Assembly: GCA_013433145.1 (NCBI GenBank)
Contig: CM024174.1
Span: 6,418,336 to 6,482,335, forward strand
Length of the DNA stretch: 64,000 nt
Direction: 5' to 3'
From: Ascaris suum
Taxonomy: Eukaryota > Nematoda > Chromadorea > Rhabditida > Ascarididae
Shown: positions 36,063-59,390 of the stretch, one piece after another
Position numbering within the stretch: the stretch's first letter is position 1
Layout of the letters: every line of letters begins with the position of its first letter
Translations under genes and position numbers: made by a program
The notes under the pieces: model-generated
The model's database searches: none
The model's input: the letters and a program-made list of their open reading frames with translations, nothing else
Told to the model about the DNA's origin: nothing

Positions 36063-36341
36063 CTGAAGCACTTTAACGATAGCAGAAGATATAACATGCG
36101 TCGAATAATGGTCGAGTTAATGGTGACGGAAAGCATTCAGATATCTGGTGGCTGTGAATAGTATGAGGGTCTACCGTCCCGTCAAATGAACATTAGGTGT
36201 GGCTTCATGAAAAGCTCATAATCATCCGAGATTTCATCGTGCCAGATATCACCGCTGACTAACTTATAACCTGAATAAAGTCAGGCTTAGCATAAACTCT
36301 TCGAGAATTTTAAAACTAATGGATAGTGGATGGCTATCGTC

Positions 36342-38454
36342 TTAAAGCGTTAAAATTTTTACGAAGATCAAAGACCAAATGCTGCTTCCAGCATGAAACC
36401 GCATAGGTAGTATAACATTTAATAAAATGCATAGGATTTTATTAAAAACTCCAAAAAAATACGACTGGAATGATATCTTAGTTAGTTTAGCACGTTGTGT
36501 GAAAAACGCAGTAACTAACGACATTAACATATAATCCTGCTGACGGTTGCGTGCTACATCCAGTAGGCCTGCAATTCGTCCCTCTATCGGCCGCCAGGGC
36601 ATTAAGTTAATCACTTACAACTTGTGTCATTTTTACTCGAAATTTAGGGCGTCTTTATTAGCACAATCGAATATTTTTTCGTTGGGACGCAATAGCACAA
36701 ATGCAAGTATTGATGAAAAGCAAGCGTAATGTTAATGAACGATGACTGAGTTGTGACAAATGAGCCGTTACTGTTTGCTTTCGAGCATTCTCTTTGTTAA
36801 TAACGGCAATAAACTGTGAGGGTATGACCGTTAGCGGCTCTAAATGCTTTCATGCGAACAAAAAATAACTAGTCTTACTGTATCATTACTAAATAATGAT
36901 ATGCTTTCCAACGAAGCACACTCAAACTGTTAACTATGAAGTGTTTAAGGTCAGCAATTTCGATAAAAGAAAAATAACTAAGCCGACAGAATTGGAGTGT
37001 TGATAAAATAAATTTACCTAGTGTTGTAGAAATAACTGTGGCGCTAAGAATTCGACTTTTCGACCAAATACTGTGGTCGCTAGATATAAGTACAAGAGAA
37101 GGGCATTCTCTAAAAGGTGCTAATCCTTCTTTCAGAAAGATTTGCATTTAAGAGAATTCCACCACCGGAAAAACTTTCAATACTCGTATAAATGGGTAAG
37201 ACTGATAGCTTAAGAAATTATGAATTCTTGAAAATTGCTCGGAAGACGAGCCGTGCGGTTATCGGTGGTCTAGTGCATAGATCGGCAGAGAGCATAAAAT
37301 GACGCAGATATTGTTTTTATGAGCGAGGCAAGCTATTGCCCTAAACAGGGATTCATGCAGACAGCAGATATGTGAATCTCAATGAAGCCGTACTAAATGA
37401 TGCGGCGGCCTTTGTTTTGATACTGTATTGCACTTTGCAGGTAACTCATTACTAACCAACAACAATGCCCTAATCTAAAATATTCGTATTTTTGCATACT
37501 GCTTCTTTTAATAGATTTATGTCGTTATTTTATGACTGTTTCATTTGCTCAATTTTTCTGATGTGTTTGAAGATCAATGGCCGATCGATCAACAAACTGT
37601 TCAATGTTGAATGCTCAACTAACGTTGATATCTTCATGTCAAGTGGTTAACTATTAAAATTAATAGCGGCTATTTTATCCCTGATGGATCATAAAGGTAC
37701 CGTACGCCGAAGTTTCTTTCAAAGGATTAGCCGATATCTCGCAAAGCAATAAAAATTTAAAACGAGGTTCAGATTCTGAGGATAATAGCGTTCTTTACTG
37801 ATATAACATTTTCGAATGCACGCTTTAGAGGATGGGTTGGCGACAAAAAACCGAATTTCTGAACAGTTTCTGCACTTTGAAAAAATACATCCCCAAACCT
37901 GAAAGCATTTTAGCGAAACGCCTTTTATGCACACCCGACGGGGAGGACTAGTTTTTTGACGGATTTGCGCAACCAACAACGCTTTCGATTTACTTAGCAC
38001 AATTAGTGCGGGAACTGATTGAAGTGCAATATATTCAATTAAGCGATCACTGGCTACCTTGGTGGTGAATTCTATGACCGTAGCAGCAAATGTTTATACA
38101 TACATTTATCTCGTTAGAAACGAAGAAACAACGTGAAAAAAAATGATTTTCTTATTGCACACATTTTTCTTAGAGCCGATCTCTTTGCAATACACATTTC
38201 ATATTCATTCCTACAAATTAACTTATATATTCTTGTAATTAAAAGAAACATTCAAAGTGCAACGAATGCAAATGTCCCACAAGTTTTCAATTCATAACAG
38301 AGCACGCAAGGACGTCCGCGCAGATTGCGCTCTGATACACAACAGTGTTCCAAAAAGCGCAGCACATCGGATAGAATCGGTGCGCGGTCGTCATGGAGAT
38401 GCACGAGTACGATGTGCCACAATGGCTGCAGTTTTGGTACGGCTTCCCACACAG
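36342..38454 (-). CDS. Unrecognised exon chain upstream of CFAP36 (partial gene)
   Basis: Four exon-like segments on the minus strand have open, protein-like frames, but I recognise no family. First, 38454-38281 with acceptor CTTTTTAG: WEAVPKLQPLWHIVLVHLHD and RFLEHCCVSERNLRGRP, resembling a helical repeat; the frame stays open to a TGA at 38252, which may instead be the real end. Second, 37981-37899: LLVAQIRQKTSPPRR, donor CAG/GTTTGG. Third, ending at 37018 with donor CTAG/GTAAAT: RECPSLVLISSDHSIWSKSR. Fourth, starting about 36563 after GAATTGCAG: GLLDVARNRQQDYMLMS, open to a TAA at 36342. The third and fourth join in phase. The last stop is about 300 bp before the CFAP36 start, which carries its own trans-splice-like acceptor, so the two may be co-transcribed. 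No 5' exon was found, and the join between second and third is not resolved. Confidence 0.33.
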
Positions 38455-38499
38455 CTAAAAAGTAGCTCTCTAAACGAATTCAAGTGATCATTATCTCCT

Positions 38500-41400
38500 C
38501 GGATACGAACTCAGTTCCACTGTTCATCCATAAAATTAAACTTCATCTCAACGTATTCTTATTCGACATTCAGTTAAAGTTGATGAAGGCATTAAAATGA
38601 TCAAGCTGTGAAGTTGAAATACAAAGTCTATCAACAATCACTATCAAATATCAACTAGAATTGTGCATACCGTTTGAAATCCCATTTACCACTGCACGAC
38701 TCCAGATTACACTCGAATGGTTAACCTTTACGTTCGCCGTAAGCTGTGGTCGAACATTGGGGGAGAAATTGCAAAGTGGGTCACTGAAATGTGAAATTGA
38801 TATTGCACATCGTAGTATTAATGAACATATCGCTCAAACTCGGACTGAAGTTACGTCATCCCTCCCCCCGCTTGCCTTCCAAATCTCAGCAAAAGCTCCT
38901 AAGATTCACACAAGCAGAAATCATAAGCTCCTCTCATCCCGTCAAAGAAACCATCTGTCGTTGATCAGCACTAGAGGACGCCAACACATATATTAATAGT
39001 TAATTCATTACTATGAGCATACTTTTACAACGCCTTGTGCTCCTCTTGGAAACCCAACGAAAGTCCCCTTTCTCAACAGAAGCTGCTCGCTTCATATCGT
39101 TAACTCCGATCTGCAAGCTTCGAGGCGGGCAAAGCTAAAGCAACTGACTTGACATTATGAGGTGCATCAGTGGGTTATGGATCAAGGGCAAGTAATGCGC
39201 CGTAAAAGGTAAGTCAGAAAAGTCAGGAGAATATAGGGAGGTCAAACTACTATCGGGCATTGCCGTGAGGTTAGGCTGAGGCAGAATCAGGAGGGTGCAA
39301 AAGGGACTGATGTGCTCATATATTCATCATGGCTTCTAGACTGGTCAGGCCGAGTAGCATACGGGAGGCGATTCAAGCTATCCTAGTGTTCTTTCAGTAT
39401 ATCACCTTATTGTATAAGTGTGATAAACTGTTCGCCCCTTGTACCTATGTCTCGTCACTTATTTGATCGCAGCTCGACAGTGTGTGCACACTCTGAACGA
39501 GACACCGGCTAGACGAGTCAAGAGCAGCTGAGTAAATGCGTGTTTTGGCCATATGCTGTGGAATGTACATTGCTGTGTGGAAACGAGTCAAGGAAATATT
39601 GCAGTATTCAAAAAAACTTTCTGCCAAAGACGAGAGCACAATTAATGTTGACGACGCATCTGGAATCGTCAGGACGTCATAATGCAAGGGTGGTTGTTGG
39701 ATTGTCTTGAGGCTATCAGGTGCTGTGTGGAGCCGGCAAAAGAAACAAAAGGTTTATTTTAAAAAAAAAACAAATGTTTGCTCGACGAAGCCCAAACAAC
39801 CTCGCTCCCGTCGCATCTCTGCAAACAACCTCCCCTTTTATACACCTCAAATCCGGCTCAAGGCATTTATAGGGAGTTTGTGCTATGCTGAGATCATTAA
39901 AGCATTGATATACGATTTGATCGGTCACGCGGTGGCCCTTTCCCCTGCTCTGTGGGAAGTCAGTTGATCTGCATTTGCAGATCTCCGTTACAATAACACT
40001 CACTACGAATACGATTAGCAAAAAGAAGTACCGCACTCTCTCAACAGACTGTATGTCCTTTTCACAACGCGACAACGGCTTGCTTGAAGATAAATCGATT
40101 GAGCAAATTAATATGTTTGTCACCGATTTCTCATTTGATTCCACTTACCTATCAACATCTAAAAATTGAAGGTTGCTGAAATGTTACCTGTATCAGCACA
40201 AATTCAGAGTAATTTGAAAACTAAACTAAACGAGAAAGAACGGCGGGGCTGGATGGGAATTACTTCAACGCGATGGGAAGAAATTTTCCGCTCTAAGTGA
40301 GGAATTAGAGATTCACGATCGCATCATTATCACGTTTACGCATATACAGTTGAGAAAGGATCGCAATTGTGTCAGGGAATGTATAAACACATTCGAAACT
40401 TGAAAGCAGTATAATGAAACCACCTCTCCGGGAAAATTTTATTTTTTTGTTGGATCCAGTTACTTAAATTTCCCCTCACTTGCAATTTTCCAAGCGAACT
40501 TCACATCGTCACTAAATTCAATCAGGAATGTGACGCAAGAGTTAAGAATTCTACACAACGTGGTGAGCGAAAAAAACGTGCTTCCTTCCCAACTTGAAAC
40601 GGTGTGTTCGTCTTCTTGAGACACCAACTTTTCCTTGAACTTAATAGCACCTGTAGGTGATTTCCAAAACCCACATGATTTACTATGCACTGACAGTCCA
40701 ACTATATCACATAATGCCTCCTCTCTCAAACCAATACATTTACTTATTTATTTACTTACTTTATCTTCCGAGATGGAAAAACATAAAAAACAGCTGGAGG
40801 AGTGGATGCATTAACGATAACGCCGTGAAGCAGATTCCAAACTCGTGCAACGCGACACTGGAAACTATGCAAACATTATTTGTACTGCAATATCTTTCGG
40901 CGAAGTGAAGTTGGTGCGCGCTCGGCTGCGGGAGAAGCAAACGGAAATATTTCTGACACTGGGATATCGAAGAAGTCGAGCACCACTTTATGACAAAAAA
41001 TCAAGTCAAAACTTGCCTGCGATATTCCAATGATTCTAAGTTAAAGATTAATATAATTAGTCATCAGAACAAATTTTGCGAAAAGTAATGTGGGTGAAGA
41101 GTTTTATGGAGTGCGATAAATTTGGCGCTGCAAATACCATTAATAAATTAAACGACTTCGAAAGTGTCCCGAAGGAGCGATTTAAAATAGAAAATTTTTC
41201 GATTGTGCTCTGAAGTCAGTCAACAGAAAACTAACAAGCCATGGTCGAAACAAATTCTTCCAGTTAGTCCGCGAAGGGTTGACTCAGAGTTGACATGACT
41301 ATCCCACGGAACACCATAAAAGGGGAAAAATTCAAAACAAAATTTGAACTTCCAGGTCACTTTTTCAACAACCCACAGAGCATTTGAAGAGCAAACAGTG

Positions 41401-42044
41401 TTTGCCATTTCAAGTAAAGCAATTCACCTTATAACGCCCAAGACTTCAAAAAGTATGCAAAGGAAAATATCTATGCACAATTCCATGCTAAGTGCAGCTC
41501 TCTGCGGGAAGATCAATGGCGACGCTCATTCCTCTCCTTGGTGTTCTCTCAGATAATACAGTCCTTCTGCAATCATCACAAGCATTTTACGGGCTGCCCG
41601 TTATGGCTTGAGTGTGCAGTCATGAAAAGAAACAAGGCTAAACTTTATTTATAAAATAACAAAAATGGCAACCTAACATCTCACAAGCTTCACATCGAAT
41701 CTGCAGCTAAAGTACTAGCAAACGAGACACATCATAGGCACAATCTTCCAACTATCTGCTTCTACTGAAAGTAATGAAAATAAACTGCGTTCACCTAGAT
41801 GACCGCATACTCAGCAACCAAATGTCTAATGGTGCATATTTAGTGCGGTAGTCGATGGCATCGACACTGCGAACCATCCCTCTCCTCCTAAGCAAGTCCC
41901 GCTTCACTCTCCCCCCTCTCCGTCTAAAACATCGACTGTACATCTTATGGTGTGATTTCTTATTTACCGTGGATGAACGACGAAAAACTGGTGATGAAGT
42001 TTCATGAACGGACAGCAATTGATAGCAAAGATAGAGGTGAGCAT
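38500..42044. other. Intergenic region without supported genes
   Basis: Only the doubtful frame at 39716-40144 stands out. A low-complexity TTATTTATTTACTTACTTTAT patch lies near 40740, and 39120-39400 has a G-rich, repeat-like composition with no coding frame. Confidence 0.5.
39716..40144 (-). CDS. Open reading frame with one hydrophobic helix, uncertain
   Basis: A 142-codon open frame contains one membrane-like segment (YFFLLIVFVVSVIVTEI) near residue 40 followed by a Cys-containing polar region (KCRSTDFPQ, YKCLEPDLRCIKGEVVC). It would suit a single-pass or signal-anchored secreted protein. No splice sites or homology support it, the opposite strand is also open in places, and a TATAAA-like string occurs inside it. 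It could be chance. Confidence 0.13.
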   Translation of the reverse strand: MESNEKSVTNILICSIDLSSSKPLSRCEKDIQSVERVRYFFLLIVFVVSVIVTEICKCRSTDFPQSRGKGHRVTDQIVYQCFNDLSIAQTPYKCLEPDLRCIKGEVVCRDATGARLFGLRRANICFFFKINLLFLLPAPHST

Positions 42045-45000
42045 TCATTTGAAGGCGCCAGTTTCGATCAAATCAACTGCATCAACAAAGCTCGGCACGC
42101 AATTTCGAAAAGCATCCGGAATTTGGTTCTCATCACCTGCAATATTAATGCCTTGAACACAAGTAAAGAACTCTTGCAAGAAATGCAGATGCTTAACGGA
42201 GTGGAAAAACAAATATGAGAATTACAGCCGGTCGAATTTGTCACCGCTCGCCAGAAATGTTGCAAACAGCGAGACAAAACGACAAACATTGCCGATCAGT
42301 ACGGGAAATTTTCCGATGCTAATTTTTAAGCGAACATTAGCTAATGCTGGCTTCTTTCGAATCTCCTACTTACCTAGTTTATTAGTGCTGTCGGTACCTC
42401 AGGTTTGCTGTGTTCAGTAATGTGAAAATGCGATCAAAAATTCTAATTTTTTATTTATTGTATGCAATAAACCTTAGACACCGACAACATAAATAAAATA
42501 TGCATTTTTTCAGTGAGCGACTCCTTCACAGCTAAAGTTTGAACGATGCATGATGAGAATTTGAAAATAATCCAGCTAGAACATGAAATTTCCACAAGCA
42601 AGCTTTGAAGAAAACATCTATAATCTCGATTCTTCGAAAGAAAAATCCGATCATCGCTACCTGCTCAGAACAATTCACAAACTCCAATTATCACCTAATT
42701 AGAAATTACGCGACAATGACTTTCTGATAGAAATTCACAATTAAGTGAATAAACCAATCCACGGATTTAACCTGTTCTATATTTTCCAGTTTTGACGAGT
42801 ATTGCATGCATGCCTGCGTTAATTGCTCCTAACGCATCATCGCGCGCATCGTCTCCAATCATTACAGCATCCGACGGTGCTATCTTCTCGTCCATACTCT
42901 CTAAAGCTGATAAGAAAAACCTTTGCTCCGGCTTACCAACAACTTCAGCCTGCAATAAAATCGCCTTGGAAAACGCACCTAGGCGATCTCAACAAAATAA
43001 TTCGGGCAGCTTTCTTCTGAAGAATTTCAGTTTCTTACATCAAAATCATCGCATGAAAGCATTCAACACTTTTCTAAGAACTAAAAAAGCAAAGTCATAA
43101 GAAAAAAACGACAGCACGATGCACAAACAAGCAAATGCGAAATCTGAGCACAGCTTTCGACAGTCGCCATCTAAAATGAAATATGCACATCAGTTATATT
43201 CAGCACTTCACCAACCCGAAAATATTTAATGCCTATGCAAACAATTCTGAGAAAAGAACATTAAACAAGATGTACCGGGGCTGTAAAAATATGGACACAT
43301 TCTGCAGAAACTGATGGATCTCTGATTTTGGGAATCTCTGATTAAATGCATCCATGAATTGGTGATAACGGTCCTATGCCCAGATCATCGTACTGATCAT
43401 TCATACGTTTAACCAGCATTCACCGAGTAGTCACAGACTGTGCTGCTGTTCTACTCAAATACTCAACCTGAACCGGAAAAACAAACAACATAAAACACTC
43501 ACTACCACATGAGAATGCAGCGAGTGTCAGAGCAAGAAGAAATGTGACAACATCACGAAGAGAATCTAAAAAGCAAAACCTTTGCATCAGATGCGAACTG
43601 AAGTGCCTCAACAAAAGGACCCGGCCCAAGGGAAAGTCCATCCTTGCGTCGGTAGTAACGTCCTTTGTGAATCGCAATTAGTTTTGCACCATTCAGTAAT
43701 AATCGAAAAGCATCGTTCAAACGCTCGAAGTTAAAGCATGACGGCGCCAATCCGATTACCACCGCATTCGGATTCGTTTGGTCTACGTCTGCAATTCTTA
43801 GAAGATTTTTACCTAAGCAGTGGCAACCCTAATTTCAGGGATACGATAAGAAATCCTAGGCAAGCTAAGTTCCTCACTATTAAGCGAAATCCCGTTGAGC
43901 AAAACAAGCACAGGAAATATGGGACGGTAATATTCATATAGATGGCCTAATAAACCTAATAAGCCACTTGTTCAAATCCATTACTATGCAGCGCTCTGAC
44001 TGAGAAGTGCCACGGCTTCAACGCTTAACCACTGAAAATCTCCACTCGAACTTTGTCAAGCACTTCCGTTTGTTTGCTACTGATGAAGTTGCTCGATTCA
44101 AAGATGTTCAAATGAACAAGCCGTTTGCGTTTTAAGCACTCACTAGCATTAATCCAAGCTTTAAATATACAGTCAATGGATCTGTGCGCCTGCACTAAGC
44201 AAAATGCGTTAACAAATCATTTCAATGAACGTAATGTGACGAGACAAGGTAGTCCGCTAATACACGCATTTGTGCAAAAATTCAGTCACTGACGTGGTGA
44301 AAGTTGCAATTTAACTTTGCTATTCGGATATACAAGGGGGGGGGGGGGGGGAGGGGCGAGGGCATCTCATCGTTAAGCGGTTTGCTGCGATGAGGACCTC
44401 GGTGAGAAAGTTGGGAGAAGCAAGTCGGGGAATCGCTCTTCAACGAGGAGCAATTCGTCGACCATAACTCTGCACCACAATACCTACACCACAGGTTTCA
44501 TGTGCTGATAGTCAGACAAAAACGGCTGATCTGAGGTGAGGCTAAGAATATACTTATGGAGCATTTTGATTCTCGTGCTAATTAAGCATTCGATGAAAAT
44601 ATCGCACAAAGTGCATAGACTCGACCGGCCTTGAACATGTCAAAGGAGACCTTGGAAGTCCTCAAGAGCGACATCTTCTAGGAAGAGCATCGGCCTGAGC
44701 TGCTCCTTGAGGATGAGTTGCTTTGCAGCCGACAATGACGTAAAAACTTCCGATGGAGACACATCAAAACCGAGTTTAGAGAGACGAGCGTGCAACCGGC
44801 TCGACGATTCCTTCAACAGAAGCTTCATGACCTGCGCTAATATTTGGCAAGATTGGGATTTAAATCCCCTATGACTTAAAACAGTGGCACCGCGGTTATA
44901 TGATTTTAAGCTTGATGGACATCGCTTGTTTTAACGAGTTATTTTCCACAAAAATATTAATCAGCTACGCGAGACTTCTGAAGTTAGTTGATGGCAATGA

Positions 45001-45989
45001 GAAAGGAGTTTCTGTGTCATCAAGTCAAAGGCATTGTTTTTTCTCCAACTGATCAACTCTTCGAGCCACAGCGGTATATGCCTTTGAAATATAGAACTCG
45101 ATATGCCCACAACTAGTGGCACGATACATAAAGAGTGATCAGTTAATACTTCCACATGGAAGAAACGGTGGTAAGAAGGAGGGATTTATAATGGAATGGG
45201 AGAAGCGGCTTTCCCGCAGCTTTACAATATGTATCCTTAATAGTAATTTATTTTAGAGGAAGTTCGATGAACAACAGTGGCATTGCGAGTCGTGAATTAC
45301 TTTACAGTATTTAAAATAGCAGTTGGAAGTAAAGCAGTAAGTAAAACATCTCTAGCAAATGAGTCGTGTCAACAAATCGTTAGCATTTTTGTGGATAATA
45401 AAAGTGAAAAGGATTTCGTTACTGATCTCCGTTTATGTGTCATCAAATCATTAAGCAGCAAGTGACAGTTCAGACGGTATATGCCAGCCATAATTTGGAA
45501 CATTTACTGCCTCCAACATGCTTGTCAACATTCCTCTGGAACATAAGCGCATATGACTCTTCCACCTTCATAACCGCAACTCCATCGGCAGTTTTTTCCT
45601 CACCTGTCCCAACGATAATTTCATCTCCTGTTTTTCCCTTATCCGCCCTCTATGTATGCAAAAATTAGATGCAAAAGCAACCAGTCCACCCATGATAATC
45701 AGCTCCCACGTTGCACCCCGCAGTCACACATCTCCCGACCTTCCTATACCTGCTCAATGTTGGATTCCGCTCATTTCGTACGCTCCATCACTCTACCTTT
45801 GCAGGCCAGTGCTTCGAAGTTTGGAATCTAAGAAGTGTTTACCTTTGTGGTGTTCGTAACAAATTTCAGTGCACATCTTTGATTCTGTCTGAGGCGTTGC
45901 AAAGCGGCGACAGCACCCGGTATGCACATATCTTCAACGTGCAGTGTGCCCGAGAGGTCGATAAGAACCGCCAACCGTGAGGACGCCAT
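42045..45989 (-). CDS. HAD-superfamily phosphatase, HDHD2-like (5 exons)
   Basis: Predicted Mg-dependent HAD hydrolase, closest to HDHD2 and related to LHPP; the physiological substrate of HDHD2 is not settled. Exons: 45989-45843, 44810-44651, 43788-43580, 42949-42772 and 42136-42045. These give a phase-consistent 261-aa protein ending in TGA, against about 259 aa in vertebrate HDHD2. HAD motif I is DLSGT at residue 11; a Ser replaces the usual second Asp, as in HDHD2 itself. Motif II is VTNTT (44-48), motif III Lys is in VGKPEQ (Lys178), and motif IV is MIGDDARDD (202-210). The C2-cap segment [20 protein letters not shown] is nearly identical in pattern to HDHD2. The start ATG is preceded by an in-frame TGA. 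It lies 1.5 kb downstream of chk-1 on the same strand, too far for a tight operon. Splice donors are weak (GTAAAC, GTCTCC, GTTTTG, GTTAAA), and exon 2 uses a GAAG acceptor; homology and phase support all of them. Confidence 0.93.
44336..44360. repeat. Poly-G run
   Basis: Sixteen G residues followed by AGGGGCGAG, inside the intron between exons 2 and 3 of the HDHD2-like gene. The G-run lies on the non-template side for that gene's transcription, so the pre-mRNA carries poly-C. Confidence 0.93.
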
Positions 45990-47245
<1,256 letters not shown>

Positions 47246-47503
47246 ACATATGATACGCATAAAATTTGACAAAAGATGGAATGAAACGCATCTAGACAAA
47301 TGAAACGTGAAAAGGAAGAAGAGATGCGCCTATCCGAGGATTATCAATTCCTATATACAGAAGACTGACAAAGTTGGTCAACCTTCACCCTTTGCTTCCT
47401 CCACCAAACAGCACCCCGCAGGCAATACATCCATATCACGAAAACATGGTACAACGAAAACGAAGCGTTCAGCAAAACAGCCAACTGCAAAAAAAGATAT
47501 TCT

Positions 47504-56930
<9,427 letters not shown>

Positions 56931-56936
56931 CGAAGT

Positions 56937-56950
56937 ACTGTAGAAAACTA
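56937..56950 (-). promoter_or_regulatory. Probable trans-splice acceptor of chk-1
   Basis: GTTTTCTACAG on the minus strand lies seven bases before the in-frame ATG at 56930. It is either a spliced-leader site or the 3' end of a 5'-UTR intron. Confidence 0.45.
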
Positions 56951-58411
56951 GCAATTTCTCTTATTAGTATGTGAGTTGGAACAACGCCTGCAATGTAGAA
57001 ATTTGGATAAACGAACTCCCGTAGTTCTATTTTGCAAGCTAAACAAAGCAATGTAAACAGCGCAAATTATTTACTGTAAACGGCAAATCTGTGAAACATT
57101 CATATGTGTTGAAATAGTATCAAAACTGAAAAAAAAGAACTCGGCTTCTTTCCCCTCAACATACCAAATTCATCTAAAGCGGTCGAATAATGAGGACTGT
57201 GACAAAAGTTAATCAGTGAGATTCATCAGACAACCTTAAACACCAATCAACGAAGATATGCAACAACACTGTTATCAGTGCAAACAGGTGAGCCACTCTC
57301 AACGAGAGTAAATAACACATCCCCGTCAACGAGCCCGTTCCATATAAGTTTCGTTCTTGTTCCTTCACATCCCACCCCCTCTCTTGCTAAAAGCAGCACT
57401 GTTCATAAGTAGCGCACGGAAATCCGAAGAACTTTGCGCACTATACGTCTCTTCAACTAGAGTATAGTGATACATGACACTCGTGGATTAACAATCAAAC
57501 AAGTTAATTCTATTTAACTAATACATATAAAAGAGAAGGAAAAGGTAGATGAAACTATTGATTAAATGGTCGCTGAGAGTATCGACGAAACTTTTTAAAG
57601 CAAAGTTAAGATTCAAAACTACGATACACGTATAGTAAGGAAGGTGAACGAGGAGGGTGTCTGTAAAGGATCTCCCATCCGGCTGGTTTTGCTAACTGCC
57701 AGCTGTGATGACCAGCTAGTAAAACAGTCAATAAGTGGAGGAAATACTGTAAATAGAAGCACATACCTAAGTCAAAAGATGACGAACATAAATAAGGCAA
57801 TAATTACACACCAATTATTATTCAGACACAAACATATTGCGCATACCCTACACCTTTAGTCTGAAAAAGCTACCCTTCGGCTCTAACCGCACTGATGAGA
57901 ATTGAATGAAAAATTTTCGCGCGCGCGGGAAAATAAATTTTGGAAACATTCGCAGTTAAATCTCTAGAAAACCTTAGCAGCTACGGTACTTGCGATATGC
58001 ACCATCCCTTTCGTCAATTTGAAGGGGGGGGGGGGGGGGGGGGGGAACCTTTCTTCGACCGCGAAGGTATTTTTATAAGAGAAGTCATTCAGCTGGAATG
58101 CAAAATCATCTCAACTCGTAGAGAGAAAAATAAGAGGACATACCATTCCGAGCGGTGAATTATTAGCTAGCACTTGCCAGTTATTAATGGACTTACTTAG
58201 TAATTTTTCCTACGAAATTCTTCAAAAAACCAGTTGTCTAGTGTGTTGTTGAGAAAATAGCTAATTGCATGCGAAATTTAATGAGTTTTTCGTAGTTGGT
58301 GAACGTGAGCTGCGCTCCCACTTCAAGTCATAGGGAAATCTGGAAGAAACTACTGCATCGGAATATTGTGCTTTAATTGTCTCAGTTTCGATCCACACTG
58401 AAATTGCACAG
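56951..58411. other. Shared 5' region of two divergent kinase genes
   Basis: The chk-1 start on the minus strand and the TTBK start on the plus strand are about 2.4 kb apart. Besides the 22-G run and a GCGCGCGCG patch at 57918-57926, no promoter element can be named. Confidence 0.45.
58024..58045. repeat. Poly-G run of 22
   Basis: Twenty-two consecutive G residues between chk-1 and the TTBK-like kinase, in the shared intergenic region. Confidence 0.95.
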
Positions 58412-59281
58412 TTGCACCTTCACAACAACGTTGCAAAAAGGTGTAATATCGATGTCGATTCATTGCGGGTCGTTGAACAATTCGATCTCTTTTCGTGTCT
58501 ACTGGTCCATAGCCTTTGTTGCCTCAGCCCGACCTCTTCATCGAGCCGGAAGCTTCAAACGGAATTCATTTCTGCATTTTCTGCGCAGCATATGTGGTAA
58601 TATTGCATAGTTTAATCTAAGATGGTTTTTTAAGTAGCCAACTGTTCCCGTTTCCATATGAAAAATTATTAATCTCTTCGCGATTGAAGCAATCAAACTT
58701 CGATGCTTTCATGAACGTAGCACTCAGCTACTTCTCACTGTTTTTATAAATTGGTTCCTTGGACGGTCGATTAGTGGAGCGTCCATTGCAATGCGGAAAC
58801 AAGGTGGGCCGTGCCGTCCTTGAAAAGTGCTTCTAAGTGTTTCTTTCTTTTATACGAGCATATGACCACCATGCGAAGAAAAAACCTCAAGCAGGAAGGT
58901 GCTTCAACGCTTCTGCAACCACTGTTCGAACGGTCTCATTCTCGATTATGGATATGGCTGTTGGTGCCTTCTGCACTACAGCAAGAAGCACACCCACAGT
59001 GTCTAGAAAGCAATGGGCAGCACTGCTCTCCCTTCAGTATCGGAGGGATCTCTGTGCAGCAAATTGCTGTCCAACTATATAAGCAATACGTATCCCATTC
59101 AATAAATTGAATGACAAGCTTGTCGGCGCAGCTTTATTCCGTGTAAACGATGCAAAGATGCCACAAACAGCACTCCTTCATTACATCTTCACAGAGTGCC
59201 AAACATCGCCGATATTCAACCATCAGCGGGGGAAATTTCTGCCCGATTTCATTAGAACCCTGAGCCTCAGTGTCACTCTAG
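58412..59281 (+). CDS. Possible upstream exons (alternative 5' part of the TTBK kinase?)
   Basis: An open segment 58412-58596 is bounded by a GAAATTGCACAG acceptor and a GTAATA donor (61 codons, including LRVVEQFDLFSCLLVHSL). A second, 59119-59281, has a donor CTAG/GTGAGG and an open frame ending LPDFIRTLSLSVTL. A third open stretch at 58811-59110 lies between them, but its reading frame is ambiguous. The 59281 donor leaves phase 1, which fits the internal acceptor GTTCGTTGCAG at 59402 in the kinase exon and would read straight into [14 protein letters not shown]. None of this resembles a known domain; a phase fit alone has a one-in-three chance. Confidence 0.2.
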
Positions 59282-59360
59282 GTGAGGTGACCTCGGGTTT
59301 TTTTCAGAGTCATACGACGATATTCTTGTGCTACTCAATTCAATGTCATTTTCATAACTC

Positions 59361-59378
59361 CTTGTTTCGTATCGTCAG
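59361..59378 (+). promoter_or_regulatory. Probable trans-splice acceptor of the TTBK-like kinase
   Basis: CTTGTTTCGTATCGTCAG lies 12 bases before the ATG at 59391. If used, it would define a short 5' UTR and the shorter N-terminus. Confidence 0.4.
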
Positions 59379-59390
59379 AATATCCTTCGC

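Noticed and set aside
42792..43100. 102-codon plus-strand frame
   Set aside because: Antisense shadow of HDHD2-like exon 4; the opposite strand carries the GKP and GDD motifs.
45435..45980. Overlapping plus-strand frames (77-89 codons)
   Set aside because: Mostly antisense to exon 1 of the HDHD2-like gene; no independent support.
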